Shown one piece after another: positions 44,685-53,740 of a stretch of DNA of 64,000 nt. The translations under genes and the position numbers were made by a program. How positions within the stretch are numbered: the stretch's first letter is position 1; each line of letters begins with the position of its first letter. The notes under the pieces are model-generated. The model worked only from the letters and a program-made list of their open reading frames with translations. It searched no databases and was not told the DNA's origin. Source of the stretch: Leptospira idonii (lineage in GTDB: Bacteria > Spirochaetota > Leptospiria > Leptospirales > Leptospiraceae); the NCBI RefSeq assembly GCF_004770995.1, contig NZ_RQHW01000033.1:69750-133749 (forward strand), read 5' to 3'.

Positions 44685-45611
44685 TTAGTTTGAGGGAGTC
44701 TTTCCTTCCGGTAAAATTTCGTATTCCCATTCGAAGACGTTTGTTTGTGCAATCGTTTTAGAAAGTTTCTCTAGACCGGGAAAGGAACTAGACTTGGCTC
44801 CTGTCAAAGCGGGAGGAAGGAGTTTATAGAATGAATCTCCTTTTTTGCCTCTCAACTGTAGGTCGGTCCATTCTTCTTTGGAAGCAAATACTCTGATTTT
44901 GTCTTTTCCATAAGGAGGTGCCGCTTTCAATGCCTGCCCGTTTTCAGGGATCATCACCTTTTGGCCTTTCTTCAAATAGTTTGCCGTTTGTGCCGGATTG
45001 GGGAAAATCAAAATAGGTTCGTCCGTTTTTTTCTCCGGCACTAGAACCACATAAACGTAGTTATCTTCCAAGGATTCCAATTGAAAATGAATCGATTCTC
45101 CTGCCACATATTTGCTTTTTAAGGAAGTGAATTTAACTGGATTGGCGGGGGAGGATTTGGTTTCTGAAAGTGCCAAAAAAACGTTTCTTTTGTCTAAATA
45201 GGAATAAAAGTCAGTCAGCAATGTTTTGGTCAGAGATTCAGGAAGTGAGTTTTTGTATTCCAATCTACCTGTTAACACATCTATGAATTTGATTTGTGTT
45301 TCCGTCTTGGAAGTTTGAAGCCAAACGAATTTATCCGCATCACTGATGTTAGTGAGCCATTTTTTTGTGTTTTCATCTCCCTCACCTTTTTCATGGAACA
45401 CCAAACCTTCCTTGGGAAAGTTGAAAGAGGAAAAGACTGGATTCCCTCTTTTTGTGGAAGTGATCTGGCTTCTTAGGTGCTGCATTAGAATTTGGGATTC
45501 CGCAGAATCGCCTGAAGAATGAAATGCAATTCGGTAGAGGGGTTGTCTGTTAAAAGAATCGTCCGAATGGATTGCGAAGCAGAGAAAAAGGCAAAGAAGA
45601 AAAATCTTCAT
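44685..45611 (-). CDS. Exported DUF4384 protein
   Basis: 308 aa with a signal peptide (MKIFLLCLFLCFAIHS). The C-terminal domain (about 165-265) with VAGESIHFQLESLEDNYVYVVLV, PILIFPNP and DKIRVFASKEEWTDLQL fits DUF4384, which in many bacteria is fused or adjacent to caspase-like proteases. The N-terminal half (HSSGDSAESQILMQHLRSQITS) may be a nucleotide-free alpha/beta domain seen in envelope proteins. The convergent position next to an exported caspase cluster makes a shared role plausible. No ribosome site of note. Confidence 0.75.
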   Translation of the reverse strand: MKIFLLCLFLCFAIHSDDSFNRQPLYRIAFHSSGDSAESQILMQHLRSQITSTKRGNPVFSSFNFPKEGLVFHEKGEGDENTKKWLTNISDADKFVWLQTSKTETQIKFIDVLTGRLEYKNSLPESLTKTLLTDFYSYLDKRNVFLALSETKSSPANPVKFTSLKSKYVAGESIHFQLESLEDNYVYVVLVPEKKTDEPILIFPNPAQTANYLKKGQKVMIPENGQALKAAPPYGKDKIRVFASKEEWTDLQLRGKKGDSFYKLLPPALTGAKSSSFPGLEKLSKTIAQTNVFEWEYEILPEGKTPSN

Positions 45612-45956
45612 CTATTGAGTAGATGTATACCTCTGTTTTTTCTCTTACAAGCAGAAAAAAAGGGAAAGTTTGCTACGGAAATGGGTTCTGTCTGTCTTTT
45701 TTCTCTCATTTCCCTAGGATAGGGTTGTTCCTCGCGCCAAGGACCGCAGTGGAAATGGGGCGAAACCGGTTTCGTCCCATTGCAACGAAGGGCCTGGTCG
45801 GGGTTTGTCGGAAATATTGGTTTCAACTAACCGTTCCGAGGCGCCAAGTTGTGTTTGTCACATAATTCGGTTCCTATATCCCGAATGGTATATAAAACGG
45901 ATTTGTCATAGAAACTTCTTTACTATTTTCACTACATATTTATCATTTCTTTTTCC
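45612..45956. other. 345-base intergenic region with a GC-rich structured element
   Basis: No gene is seen. A GC-rich block (about 45728-45848) contrasts with the A+T-rich flanks. It contains the inverted repeat ATGGGGCGAAACC / GGTTTCGTCCCAT (45755-45780; one G.T pair) and is bounded by similar sequences TTCCTCGCGCCAAGG (from 45728) and TTCCGAGGCGCCAAG (from 45834). The final 100 bases are A+T-rich and presumably carry the promoter of the chemoreceptor gene at 45957; no consensus hexamer pair stands out. Confidence 0.6.
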
Positions 45957-48029
45957 ATGAGCATTCGTTTTCGAATTTCACTCTCCATTTCCCTAGTTTT
46001 ATTTGTAGGTTTCTTTATACTAACCTCCATTCAATCCTACAATTCTTATACCCGATTGAAAGAAGAAGTGGAACAGAGTTCCGATGTAACCGCCGAAAGA
46101 TGGTCTTACGAGGTGATGGAACAGCTCAATACGATGATGGGGCTGATTCGAGGATTTCGATTTCCTTTGATGTATGCGTCTCCTCCCAGAAATCAGGTCA
46201 TCAGCACGATGAAGGAAATCCTGAAACGGAATCCCAATTATTTCGCCATGTGGGTTTGTTATGAAAAAAACGCCTATGACAGATTAGATGCTCAATTCAA
46301 AAACAGCTTGGGCCACGATTCTTCCGGACGATTTGTCACTTATCTTCATCAGGGAGAAAAAGAAGGGCAGGTCAATATAGACTTTCTTCGCGATTACGAC
46401 AAGTTGGACGGATCCGGCGATTATTATCAGACTACTAAAAAAACCGACAAAATGTCCGTAGTCGGTCCTTATCATTACCAAGTCGGTTCGGAAGACGTTT
46501 TGATGATTTCTCTCGTCACTCCCATTAGTTTGCCGGGCAAATTTTTAGGTGCTGCCGGTTTGGATATCGATTTGAAAGAACTTCAAGAAAGGATAGGAGA
46601 TAAAAAACCGTTTCGAGGTCAAGGTTATATCGCTCTTGTGTCACCTGACGGTATTTATGCGTTAAACGGTTTGGAAGCGAAGTTAGTCGGTTCTAAAATC
46701 GGTGATCCGGAAGAGATGAAACTTTTCCAAGAGAAAAACGGAAAAGGGGAGCGGTTCACTTTTACTTCCAACGGACATTCCCATTATTATTTTCCGTTTC
46801 ATATCGGCAAAGATCCCAAGTTTTGGACGATGCAGGTGAGTATTCCCAACTCGATTTATTTTGAAAGCATCAGTAAGATTATTTTGGAAACGGCTATCGT
46901 TTCGTTTCTGATTTTGGTTGTAGTGCTTTTGTTTTTGAATTTGATTTTCCAAAGATTGGTAAGTTCTGGACTTCTTCTTGCGATGAAGTTCTCCAGTAGA
47001 ATCGCAGAAGGGAATTTACTCGCCGTTTGCGAATACAATCGTCCGGATGAAATCGGCAAACTTTTACAAAGTATGATTCAGATGAAAGAGAGTTTGGTGA
47101 CTATCATCTCTCAGATTAAGATTTCTTCTGAAAAACTAGGAACTCATTCCAGAGATATGTCCTCCACCTCCGAGAATTTTTCGGATGTGGCTCAAACGCA
47201 AGCCTCCGCAGCAGAAGAATCTTCCGCCGCCATAGAAGAACTTTCCGCTTCTGCGGATAACGTAGGCAGATCGATGGAAGAAGCAGTCGGAAAAATGAAA
47301 GAGATCGATTCCAGCGTGATTCGTTTGAGAGAGCAGATAGAAAGCATCAATATAGAAATGCAAAGTCTGGTTCGGCTTGCAGGAGAATCGAAAAATCAGG
47401 CGTTAGTCGGTGAAGATGCCATGTCGTCTTCCATGAATGCGATGGAAGATATTGGAGACAGGGCTTCTCGAATCAGCGAAGTTTTGGACATCATCACGGA
47501 TATTTCGGAAAAAACCAACTTACTTGCGCTCAATGCTGCCATCGAGGCTGCCAGAGCAGGAGAAGCAGGAAGAGGATTTGCTGTCGTAGCGGAAGAGATA
47601 GGTAAACTGGCGAATCAAACTTCATCTTCCGTTCAGGAGATCGGGAGTTTGGTTATTTCTACGAACCAGGCAGTGACGAACGGAAATGCAAAAGTGGAAG
47701 AAGCTTCTAAAGTGTTGAAGTCTCTCAATTTGAGAGTGAATGAATTCGAATCTTCCGCAAACAAAGTTTTGATTTCTGTTCGTTCTCAAGAAAAAAATAC
47801 GATCGATATAGGAAATCATGCTCGCAGTTTGACTCAGCTTAATCTTCAGATCGAGGAAGCGGTGTTCGAACAAAAGAGAGCTACAGAAGAAATCTCAAAA
47901 ACCATCATCAGTATTTCAGAAGGCACACAAGAAGTCGCAGAAGGTGCGGATCAATTGACTGCTTTATCTGCGGAGATTTTGGGTCAGGCGAATCATCTCT
48001 CTTCACAAATTGGAAAATTTAAAATTTAG
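45957..48029 (+). CDS. Methyl-accepting chemotaxis protein with dCache-type sensor
   Basis: 690 aa. Membrane helix at about 8-28, a periplasmic region of about 270 residues with dCache features ([61 protein letters not shown]), second helix about 305-328, a HAMP-like linker and the cytoplasmic coiled coil. The tip [37 protein letters not shown] is the standard CheA/CheW contact. The sensor probably binds amino acids or another small ligand. A strong terminator follows. It has no che genes at its side, although a cheW lies about 3.6 kb away on the other strand. Confidence 0.92.
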   Translation: MSIRFRISLSISLVLFVGFFILTSIQSYNSYTRLKEEVEQSSDVTAERWSYEVMEQLNTMMGLIRGFRFPLMYASPPRNQVISTMKEILKRNPNYFAMWVCYEKNAYDRLDAQFKNSLGHDSSGRFVTYLHQGEKEGQVNIDFLRDYDKLDGSGDYYQTTKKTDKMSVVGPYHYQVGSEDVLMISLVTPISLPGKFLGAAGLDIDLKELQERIGDKKPFRGQGYIALVSPDGIYALNGLEAKLVGSKIGDPEEMKLFQEKNGKGERFTFTSNGHSHYYFPFHIGKDPKFWTMQVSIPNSIYFESISKIILETAIVSFLILVVVLLFLNLIFQRLVSSGLLLAMKFSSRIAEGNLLAVCEYNRPDEIGKLLQSMIQMKESLVTIISQIKISSEKLGTHSRDMSSTSENFSDVAQTQASAAEESSAAIEELSASADNVGRSMEEAVGKMKEIDSSVIRLREQIESINIEMQSLVRLAGESKNQALVGEDAMSSSMNAMEDIGDRASRISEVLDIITDISEKTNLLALNAAIEAARAGEAGRGFAVVAEEIGKLANQTSSSVQEIGSLVISTNQAVTNGNAKVEEASKVLKSLNLRVNEFESSANKVLISVRSQEKNTIDIGNHARSLTQLNLQIEEAVFEQKRATEEISKTIISISEGTQEVAEGADQLTALSAEILGQANHLSSQIGKFKI

Positions 48030-48061
48030 ATTTTAGTTGATTTCGAATCGTCTTGGATTCA

Positions 48062-48094
48062 AAGGCAAACAGGAGAATTCCTTCTGTTTGCCTT
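48062..48094 (+). terminator. Intrinsic terminator of the chemoreceptor gene
   Basis: AAGGCAAACAG (48062-48072) and CTGTTTGCCTT (48084-48094) form an 11-bp stem, followed by CTGTTTTTTC on the plus strand. It lies between convergent genes. Confidence 0.85.
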
Positions 48095-48102
48095 CTGTTT
48101 TT

Positions 48103-49920
48103 TCAAATCGCGAATACGGTTTGAAGAGTGAAAAACGAGGCGTTTGCTTTGAAATCGTATCTGTGGATCGGATCCGCATTGAATCCGTTGTTTTTTTGGT
48201 TTCTAACTGCATCTCCCGCATGTAAGTGGGAAGCTCCGAACCATACGGATACGTTTTCGAAAGGTGTAACTATGTAGATGAAATTGATTTCTGTTGCCAC
48301 ATGTTTCCCCAAACTAGGTCTGTTGTAGACGTATTGTTGGTTGTTGTAGTAGTCTTCGGTGCTGGCAAGCCCTCCTGTTTTGGAGCTTCCTGTCACATAG
48401 TTATTGTTATCGTAATACCCGTCTTGGAGTTTCATTTTGTAATACCAGTGAGGATTTAGGACGAAGGTTCCCCATCTACCCGCATCGTATTTGATGTGGA
48501 TGGAATAATCTTTGATGTTTTGCCAGAAGACCGCTCCGCTATTTCCGTTCCCTGCAAAAGGAATGCTTCCTCCTGCCATCCTTCTTGTCGCAAAAAGCGG
48601 ATTGAAAGTTCCTACTGAAGAATCGTTTCTATTAGGATCTCCAGACGCCTGTACATATTGTACACCGATTCTGAATTCTTTTACCGGGCTGTATCCTGCC
48701 TGCACAGCTACAAGATTCGCATCGTATTTTACGTTTTGGCTGAGCGCAGGTTGTTCTCCCGTGTTTTGATTCGTTTTGAACTTTCCTTCTTGGTTCATCC
48801 AGTCCGGTGCGACTCTTTGTCCGTTGAAACCTGACTGCCAAGCCGCTTCCACCATCCAATCGAATTTAACTCCGTCCGGAAGAGCGTTGTTTTTGGTTCT
48901 GTTAGTGAGTCGAAATCCGTAAGTGTTCATCTGATCGTTGTTACGGTAGATTTGTTCCGTTGCGTAATCGGGAGGATTTTTTACAGTCGTTCTTTTTTTG
49001 AATAATGTGAAGTTGTATGCGTCGATTCCTAACCAATCCGCCACTTTATAACTATGATGAAGTCCAGCATAGTAAGCGTCTCCTGGCCCACCCAACTTGG
49101 TTGAGTTATTCGATACTAAACTGTTTGAATTGTTTTCGGTACTCACGATCGAACCGAAAAGATCCGTGGTATGGTTCTCCCATTTTGTGGTGAGCCGTAT
49201 GGCATCGAAAGAGTTCCCGTTCAAACTATCGTTTCTGGCTCCTAGAATTCTTCCGTCACCAAAGTCCAGAATTTGCCTTCCCGTTCTGAGTCGAATTCCT
49301 TCTTTAGCAGTCTTTAGGTCCAAAAATGCTTCCCGGAGACCTGTATAGTTGTTAATAGGAACTAATGTTTGTCTGGTGGTATCGTAACTGATCCCAGCGT
49401 TGGCGATGGCGCCGTATTTTTGATCCTGGTTTCCTGATGAAATTACTTCCCCTCCCCATAAGCGGACATCTTGTAACGTAATTTTAAAGAGAACATTCGG
49501 ATTCAAATCTCCGATCAGATAAAACTGAGTTTGGTTCGTGATGTTGTTTCTGGAATCCGCTGTGGTTTTATCGAAATCGAAGTTGTTGAGGGAGTCCGCT
49601 TTCGGACGGATTCCGAAACCCACTTTGTATTTATCCGCAAACCAAGTTTCCGTATTGGCTTGGATTGCCTTTCTTTGTGCGGGAGTGACTTGTAAACTTT
49701 TCAGATATTCTCCGCTGAGATTTCCTTTTTGAGGACTTTTATAGGGCTCCTGTGCCGCTGCAGTCGCTGGCGTTGGAGTGACCACAGCAGGCTCCGGGGA
49801 TGCTGTGGCAGGTACCACAGGCGCTGCTCCCGAGTCTTGTTGCGGAGGGTTGATCTTTTCCTGTGCCAAAACAGGTAGGGTGATCAGAAGAGATAAAAGT
49901 AGAATATGCAAGTGTTTCAT
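48103..49920 (-). CDS. Alginate-export-type outer-membrane porin
   Basis: 605 aa. Signal peptide MKHLHILLLSLLITLPVLAQ. A Pro/Ala/Thr-rich linker (about 25-60) precedes the barrel. The motifs FYLIGDLNPNVLFKITLQDVRLWGG, LREAFLDLKTAKEGIRLRTGRQILDFGDGRILGARND and FDAIRLTTKWENHTTDLFGSIV match the alginate_exp/AlgE-type beta-barrel that also covers many porins of unknown substrate. There is no polysaccharide synthesis cluster here, so a general sugar or anion porin is equally likely. Single gene between a chemoreceptor terminator and an intergenic region. Confidence 0.82.
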   Translation of the reverse strand: MKHLHILLLSLLITLPVLAQEKINPPQQDSGAAPVVPATASPEPAVVTPTPATAAAQEPYKSPQKGNLSGEYLKSLQVTPAQRKAIQANTETWFADKYKVGFGIRPKADSLNNFDFDKTTADSRNNITNQTQFYLIGDLNPNVLFKITLQDVRLWGGEVISSGNQDQKYGAIANAGISYDTTRQTLVPINNYTGLREAFLDLKTAKEGIRLRTGRQILDFGDGRILGARNDSLNGNSFDAIRLTTKWENHTTDLFGSIVSTENNSNSLVSNNSTKLGGPGDAYYAGLHHSYKVADWLGIDAYNFTLFKKRTTVKNPPDYATEQIYRNNDQMNTYGFRLTNRTKNNALPDGVKFDWMVEAAWQSGFNGQRVAPDWMNQEGKFKTNQNTGEQPALSQNVKYDANLVAVQAGYSPVKEFRIGVQYVQASGDPNRNDSSVGTFNPLFATRRMAGGSIPFAGNGNSGAVFWQNIKDYSIHIKYDAGRWGTFVLNPHWYYKMKLQDGYYDNNNYVTGSSKTGGLASTEDYYNNQQYVYNRPSLGKHVATEINFIYIVTPFENVSVWFGASHLHAGDAVRNQKNNGFNADPIHRYDFKANASFFTLQTVFAI

Positions 49921-50089
49921 AGTGTTTCTCTGGTACCTTTTGTTAAGGCAGACTTATATTTTTGTCTAATAAGTCAATATTTTATCCGTAATTACGAACA
50001 AAATTCTGTAATAGTGAATCAAATTCGTTATTTTGAAGGAATCTTATTCTTGGAGGAAAAGGAGGAGATGTGGTACCTACCACAAAAAT

Positions 50090-50113
50090 CCACTCTCTCC
50101 TCCGAGAGAGTGG
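50090..50113 (-). terminator. Intrinsic terminator of the MCP-cheW-kinase operon
   Basis: CCACTCTCTC (50090-50099) and GAGAGAGTGG (50104-50113) form a perfect 10-bp stem; on the minus strand it is followed by ATTTTTG. It lies 17 bases past the stop of the MCP gene. A second, 16-base palindrome TGTGGTACCTACCACA lies just beyond (50069-50084). Confidence 0.8.
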
Positions 50114-50129
50114 AAATGAGAAAGGAAAA

Positions 50130-51668
50130 TTAGAACCTTTCCGGCTTTACTGACTGGGGTTTGTGTTCAGTAGCTGTTGGGGCTTGGGAACCTTTTGCAA
50201 ATGCCTGAGCGGCCGGGGTAAGGTATTTGCCGTTTTCGTTGCCAGTGAACTTTTTCGAGATTTCCTTCGCTTTGGCTGCGGTTGTTTTAGTCTCTGTTTT
50301 CCCGATATTGACAAGAGTTCCCATAATTTCCATTAAGTGAACCGCTTGTTCTTTCAGCTCGTTTGAGGTTGCTGCCAACTCTTCCGAAGAGGAAGCGGAA
50401 AGTTGAGTGGTTTGGTCCATTTGCATCATCGCAGTTGAGATTTGTTTGATTCCTGAAGATTGTTCTTTGGAAGCATCCGCGATTCCTGAAACCAGTTCTG
50501 CTGTTTTTTGAATGCTGGGTACCATCTGTTGGATCACATCACCCGCTTCTTCGGCAAGGGTCACACTGCTGATGGACAATTGGTTGATTTCTCCTGCTGC
50601 CAACTGACTTCTTTCCGCTAGTTTTCTTACTTCTTCTGCGACGACTGCAAAACCTTTTCCGTGTTTTCCTGCACGGGCCGCTTCGATAGCTGCATTTAAT
50701 GCAAGTAAGTTGGTTTGGTATGCGATCTCTTCTACAAACTTAATTTTAGAGGAAATATTTTTCATCGCTTCAATCGTTTTGAATACTGAATCTTTTCCTC
50801 GGTTCGCCTCAAGGGAAGAATTTGAGGCGATATTGTTTGTTTCTAATGCGGATTCGGAGTTTTGACTGACCGAGGAGGACATTTCTTCTATGGAAGCTGT
50901 TGTCTCCTCTATGGAGGCTGCTTGCTCACTGGCACCTTGACTCAATGTATAGGAAGTACTGGAAACTTGTTCTGCCGCGGAAGTTACGGAGCTTGCAATA
51001 GCGACCGCAGTAGTAAGGGCGTTTGTGATATTCAGAATGATCCAAGTAGCCATTGCAAAGGAAACGATTATCGAAAGAAGTAGGATTCCGAACATAAAGA
51101 AGGTCATAGAGTTATAATACTCGTCGGTCAGAACGTTGGCATCGTCCATTTCCTTAATGCTTGAATTTGCAATCGCATCCGCTACTTCGTCGAATTTATT
51201 GATGATCTGTCTTGCTGAAGTGACGGAGATTTTCTTCGCTTCTAAATTTTTTTCTTTTCTGGCAAGCTGATAGATTCCATCCACTATCTCAGTGTATTCT
51301 TGGTAATATTCTTTTAGTTTTTGAATTTGTGTTAAGTCTTCTTCATTTGCAGTTTTCGTAAGAGTTGTGAATAACTCTTGCATGATCGCTCTTTGTTTAG
51401 TGGCGATTTCCCATCTTTCTTCGATTTCTTTGGCGGATTCCGCAAGAATTACGTTTTTTTCATTTCTCACTAAGATTAAGATTCTGGTTCTCAATCTTTC
51501 TACCGTCTGAACTTTCGCTGCGTAGATAGTAACGATGTCGGTTACCTTTGTGTTGAATGTCCTCAAGGAATAGATTCCTGTGACGACACCTATCGATAAA
51601 AAAAGGACCAGTACGGAAAAACCTAAAATTAATTTAGCTTTTACGCTCATTGTTTTTTTTCCTTTCAT
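50130..51668 (-). CDS. Methyl-accepting chemotaxis protein with four-helix-bundle sensor
   Basis: 512 aa. Membrane helix near residues 10-32, a short all-helical periplasmic domain (about 35-185) of the 4HB_MCP type, second helix about 188-212 and the signalling coiled coil with [44 protein letters not shown] long C-terminal Ala/Lys/Thr tail ends SVKPERF without the NWETF-type CheR docking motif. The ATG at 51668 overlaps the cheW stop (ATGA) and has an AGGGTG site; the ATG at 51650 (MSVKAKL) with AAAGGA is another possible start. It is coupled to CheW, its probable partner. Confidence 0.92.
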   Translation of the reverse strand: MKGKKTMSVKAKLILGFSVLVLFLSIGVVTGIYSLRTFNTKVTDIVTIYAAKVQTVERLRTRILILVRNEKNVILAESAKEIEERWEIATKQRAIMQELFTTLTKTANEEDLTQIQKLKEYYQEYTEIVDGIYQLARKEKNLEAKKISVTSARQIINKFDEVADAIANSSIKEMDDANVLTDEYYNSMTFFMFGILLLSIIVSFAMATWIILNITNALTTAVAIASSVTSAAEQVSSTSYTLSQGASEQAASIEETTASIEEMSSSVSQNSESALETNNIASNSSLEANRGKDSVFKTIEAMKNISSKIKFVEEIAYQTNLLALNAAIEAARAGKHGKGFAVVAEEVRKLAERSQLAAGEINQLSISSVTLAEEAGDVIQQMVPSIQKTAELVSGIADASKEQSSGIKQISTAMMQMDQTTQLSASSSEELAATSNELKEQAVHLMEIMGTLVNIGKTETKTTAAKAKEISKKFTGNENGKYLTPAAQAFAKGSQAPTATEHKPQSVKPERF

Positions 51669-52210
51669 AAACTTACACCCTGCTTTTCTGAAGGAAGACT
51701 TAAAACTTCAGATTTATATTTTTCATTCACGATATTGTGAATGTTTAAGATCATTTTGATATCATTATTTATCTTGGCGATTGACTGTATCAATTTATTT
51801 TTTTCGGTCTCCCCGAATTGAGGAGATGCCGAGGTTTGATCCGGAAGTATCTTAATCACTTCCCTTACTGTATCCACAATCAGACCTAAGAATTGACCTT
51901 CCAAATGCAATATGATGATACAGGTTTTCTCATCATAAGATACCTCCTTCATCCCGAACCGTAGTCTGGTATCGATGAGGGAAATTACTTTCCCTCTCAG
52001 ATTGATGACTCCTTTGACGAAACTGGGCATGTCGGGAATTTCTGTGATTTCTGACAAACCGACGATCTCTGTGATGAATTTGATTTCGATTCCGTATTGG
52101 TATTTATCCAGAGAGAAGATGAGAAACATGTCCTCTATGATGTCTTCCTCGTCCTCGTCCGATTCGAACTGGGTGAGATTTTGCATTATTTCCGACGGTT
52201 CATCTTTCAT
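51665..52210 (-). CDS. cheW: CheW-type chemotaxis adaptor
   Basis: 181 aa. The CheW fold is clear: [57 protein letters not shown] and the second half [15 protein letters not shown]. It links chemoreceptors to CheA. An acidic 25-residue N-terminal extension ([13 protein letters not shown]) is unusual. Its start overlaps the end of the kinase-like gene and its stop overlaps the MCP start, so all three are translationally coupled. As no cheA or cheY is in the window, it may serve the kinase-like protein upstream in the operon or a distant CheA. Confidence 0.92.
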   Translation of the reverse strand: MKDEPSEIMQNLTQFESDEDEEDIIEDMFLIFSLDKYQYGIEIKFITEIVGLSEITEIPDMPSFVKGVINLRGKVISLIDTRLRFGMKEVSYDEKTCIIILHLEGQFLGLIVDTVREVIKILPDQTSASPQFGETEKNKLIQSIAKINNDIKMILNIHNIVNEKYKSEVLSLPSEKQGVSL

Positions 52211-53537
52211 GTGTAGCTTCCTTAGTATGGATTAAAAATTCCAAGCTCATACAGACTTCGTTTCCTTGGTTGAACAGATTTGAGGGAAGTAGGCTGATAT
52301 GAATGTTTCCTTTCATATCCTCTAAAATCTTTCTGACCACGGACAGTCCCAAACCCAAACCGAACTCCTCTTCGTCGTATCTTTCGTCTACGGCACGATT
52401 CAATCGATAGAAAGGTTCGAATAGAATATTCTCTTCCGAATGTTTGAAATCCAAATTATGAATGTGGGGATCGTTTGTGGAATTGATGACTTTGAGAATA
52501 AAATGGGTTTGGTTTTTCAGAAATAAAACGATGATGGAAGATCGTTCTGGGGAATATTTCATCGCATTGGTAAAAAGTTCCCTGATTACGCTTCTGAAGT
52601 TTTTTTCATGAATGGAGATCTGAGCAAAAGCGGAGTCGTTTAATGCGGAGACTAAAATCGTCTGTTGTTTGATGGCAAGCATACGGGAGAGGAAGTTTTT
52701 TTCCTCTTCTACGATCGATTTTAGGTTTTGCAGAGACACTATATCTTCCGGAGTAGAACTGTCTTCGAAAATCAATTGTGCGGAAGCCAGAGTTTTGATT
52801 AATTTTTTTGTGCTTCTAAAGTTTTCTTCGATTAAATTGAAATGATTTAATGGAATCTCTACATGTTTTTCTTTCTTCACCGACTTCCTAATCATGGAGC
52901 CCAAAGAAGTGGTGAGAACTCCCAGGCCTGCGCCTTGCATCAAACAGGTGTTTAGGTTGGGGAGGGCTTTATGAAGCCATAGTTTATGGTTTCCTTTTCC
53001 GTGAATCTCTTTTCTCCAGTTAAAAATTTCTATGATTTCTTTGTATAAGTTCTCTTCGTGTCCGATCACTTGAGATTGTTTTTGAAATAATTCGGATTCT
53101 ATTTTTTCCCTATGTGAGGAGTCGAAAGATTCCACAACAGAAAACAAAAGGAATTGTTGTTCTACCAGTGAACTTCTTAAGGGAGTTTTTTCCAGAGAGA
53201 GTCGGACAGAAGTGATTTTGACAGATAATATTTTGTTCTCGTTGCGCATCTCCTTTACGAAACTTTCTCCATTCCATGCGGATCTAAATGTTTCGAAGTC
53301 GATTTCTGAAGTGCCGAGGTAATTTTGTAAGGTGGATATGTCTCTAATTTGATTCTCTTCTTTGAAAATTAGAGAGAATTGTTCTCCTCCGATCGATTTA
53401 AAATTCAACTCGGAATCCAAGACGGCAAAATTGCTGTTAGGTATGGAGGAGAATATAACTCCGAGATTTTGAAAGAAAGCAGATCCGTAAAAATTTTCCA
53501 CGTTCGGCAAAGGGGAAAATTTGTATGTACTAATCAT
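52200..53537 (-). CDS. PAS-containing protein with histidine-kinase ATPase domain, no evident phospho-acceptor His
   Basis: 445 aa from the ATG at 53537; a TTG at 53573 would add 12 residues and neither start has a ribosome site. A PAS-like region begins about residue 35 (NFAVLDSELNFKSIGGEQFSLIF). The ATPase domain is well kept: N box IRELFTNAMKYSPE, and GLGLGLSVVRKILEDMKG at the end, so ATP binding is likely. In the place of the usual HExxxPL box stands LPNLNTCLMQGAGLGVLTTSL, without a suitable His. It may be a kinase that passes phosphate elsewhere or an anti-sigma-like ATPase. The start overlaps an 18-bp perfect inverted repeat. Confidence 0.7.
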   Translation of the reverse strand: MISTYKFSPLPNVENFYGSAFFQNLGVIFSSIPNSNFAVLDSELNFKSIGGEQFSLIFKEENQIRDISTLQNYLGTSEIDFETFRSAWNGESFVKEMRNENKILSVKITSVRLSLEKTPLRSSLVEQQFLLFSVVESFDSSHREKIESELFQKQSQVIGHEENLYKEIIEIFNWRKEIHGKGNHKLWLHKALPNLNTCLMQGAGLGVLTTSLGSMIRKSVKKEKHVEIPLNHFNLIEENFRSTKKLIKTLASAQLIFEDSSTPEDIVSLQNLKSIVEEEKNFLSRMLAIKQQTILVSALNDSAFAQISIHEKNFRSVIRELFTNAMKYSPERSSIIVLFLKNQTHFILKVINSTNDPHIHNLDFKHSEENILFEPFYRLNRAVDERYDEEEFGLGLGLSVVRKILEDMKGNIHISLLPSNLFNQGNEVCMSLEFLIHTKEATHER

Positions 53538-53557
53538 TTGATTAGTACATACAAATT
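53518..53557. promoter_or_regulatory. Perfect 18-bp inverted repeat spanning the start codon of the kinase-like gene
   Basis: AATTTGTATGTACTAATC (53518-53535), loop ATTT, GATTAGTACATACAAATT (53540-53557). Transcribed on the minus strand it gives a hairpin whose loop carries the first two bases of the likely AUG (53535-53537). It could block translation until opened, or be a protein-binding site on DNA. Confidence 0.75.
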
Positions 53558-53691
53558 CTACGGTTATTTGCAAGTAAATTATGATTTTCTTAACGAATGA
53601 AAATACAGAATGAACGGTAATTTTTTAGTATTTATACTTAAGTTCCTAAAGGAAAAGGAAGAAGGGTTTTGTTCAGCGGCTAAGAAGAGAA

Positions 53692-53719
53692 GTTTCCCTT
53701 TCTGAATCGAAAGGGAAAC
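53692..53719 (-). terminator. Hairpin after the CitE-like gene
   Basis: GTTTCCCTTTC (53692-53702), loop TGAATC, GAAAGGGAAAC (53709-53719): a perfect 11-bp stem, 21 bases downstream of the lyase stop on the minus strand. No long T run follows on that strand, so termination may be partial. Confidence 0.6.
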
Positions 53720-53740
53720 ATTTTGAAAACTGTGAAAAAA

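Noticed and set aside
53518..53557. The 18-bp inverted repeat as a normal transcription terminator
   Set aside because: It lies at the start of the gene it would terminate, has no T run, and the upstream lyase gene has its own hairpin at 53692-53719.
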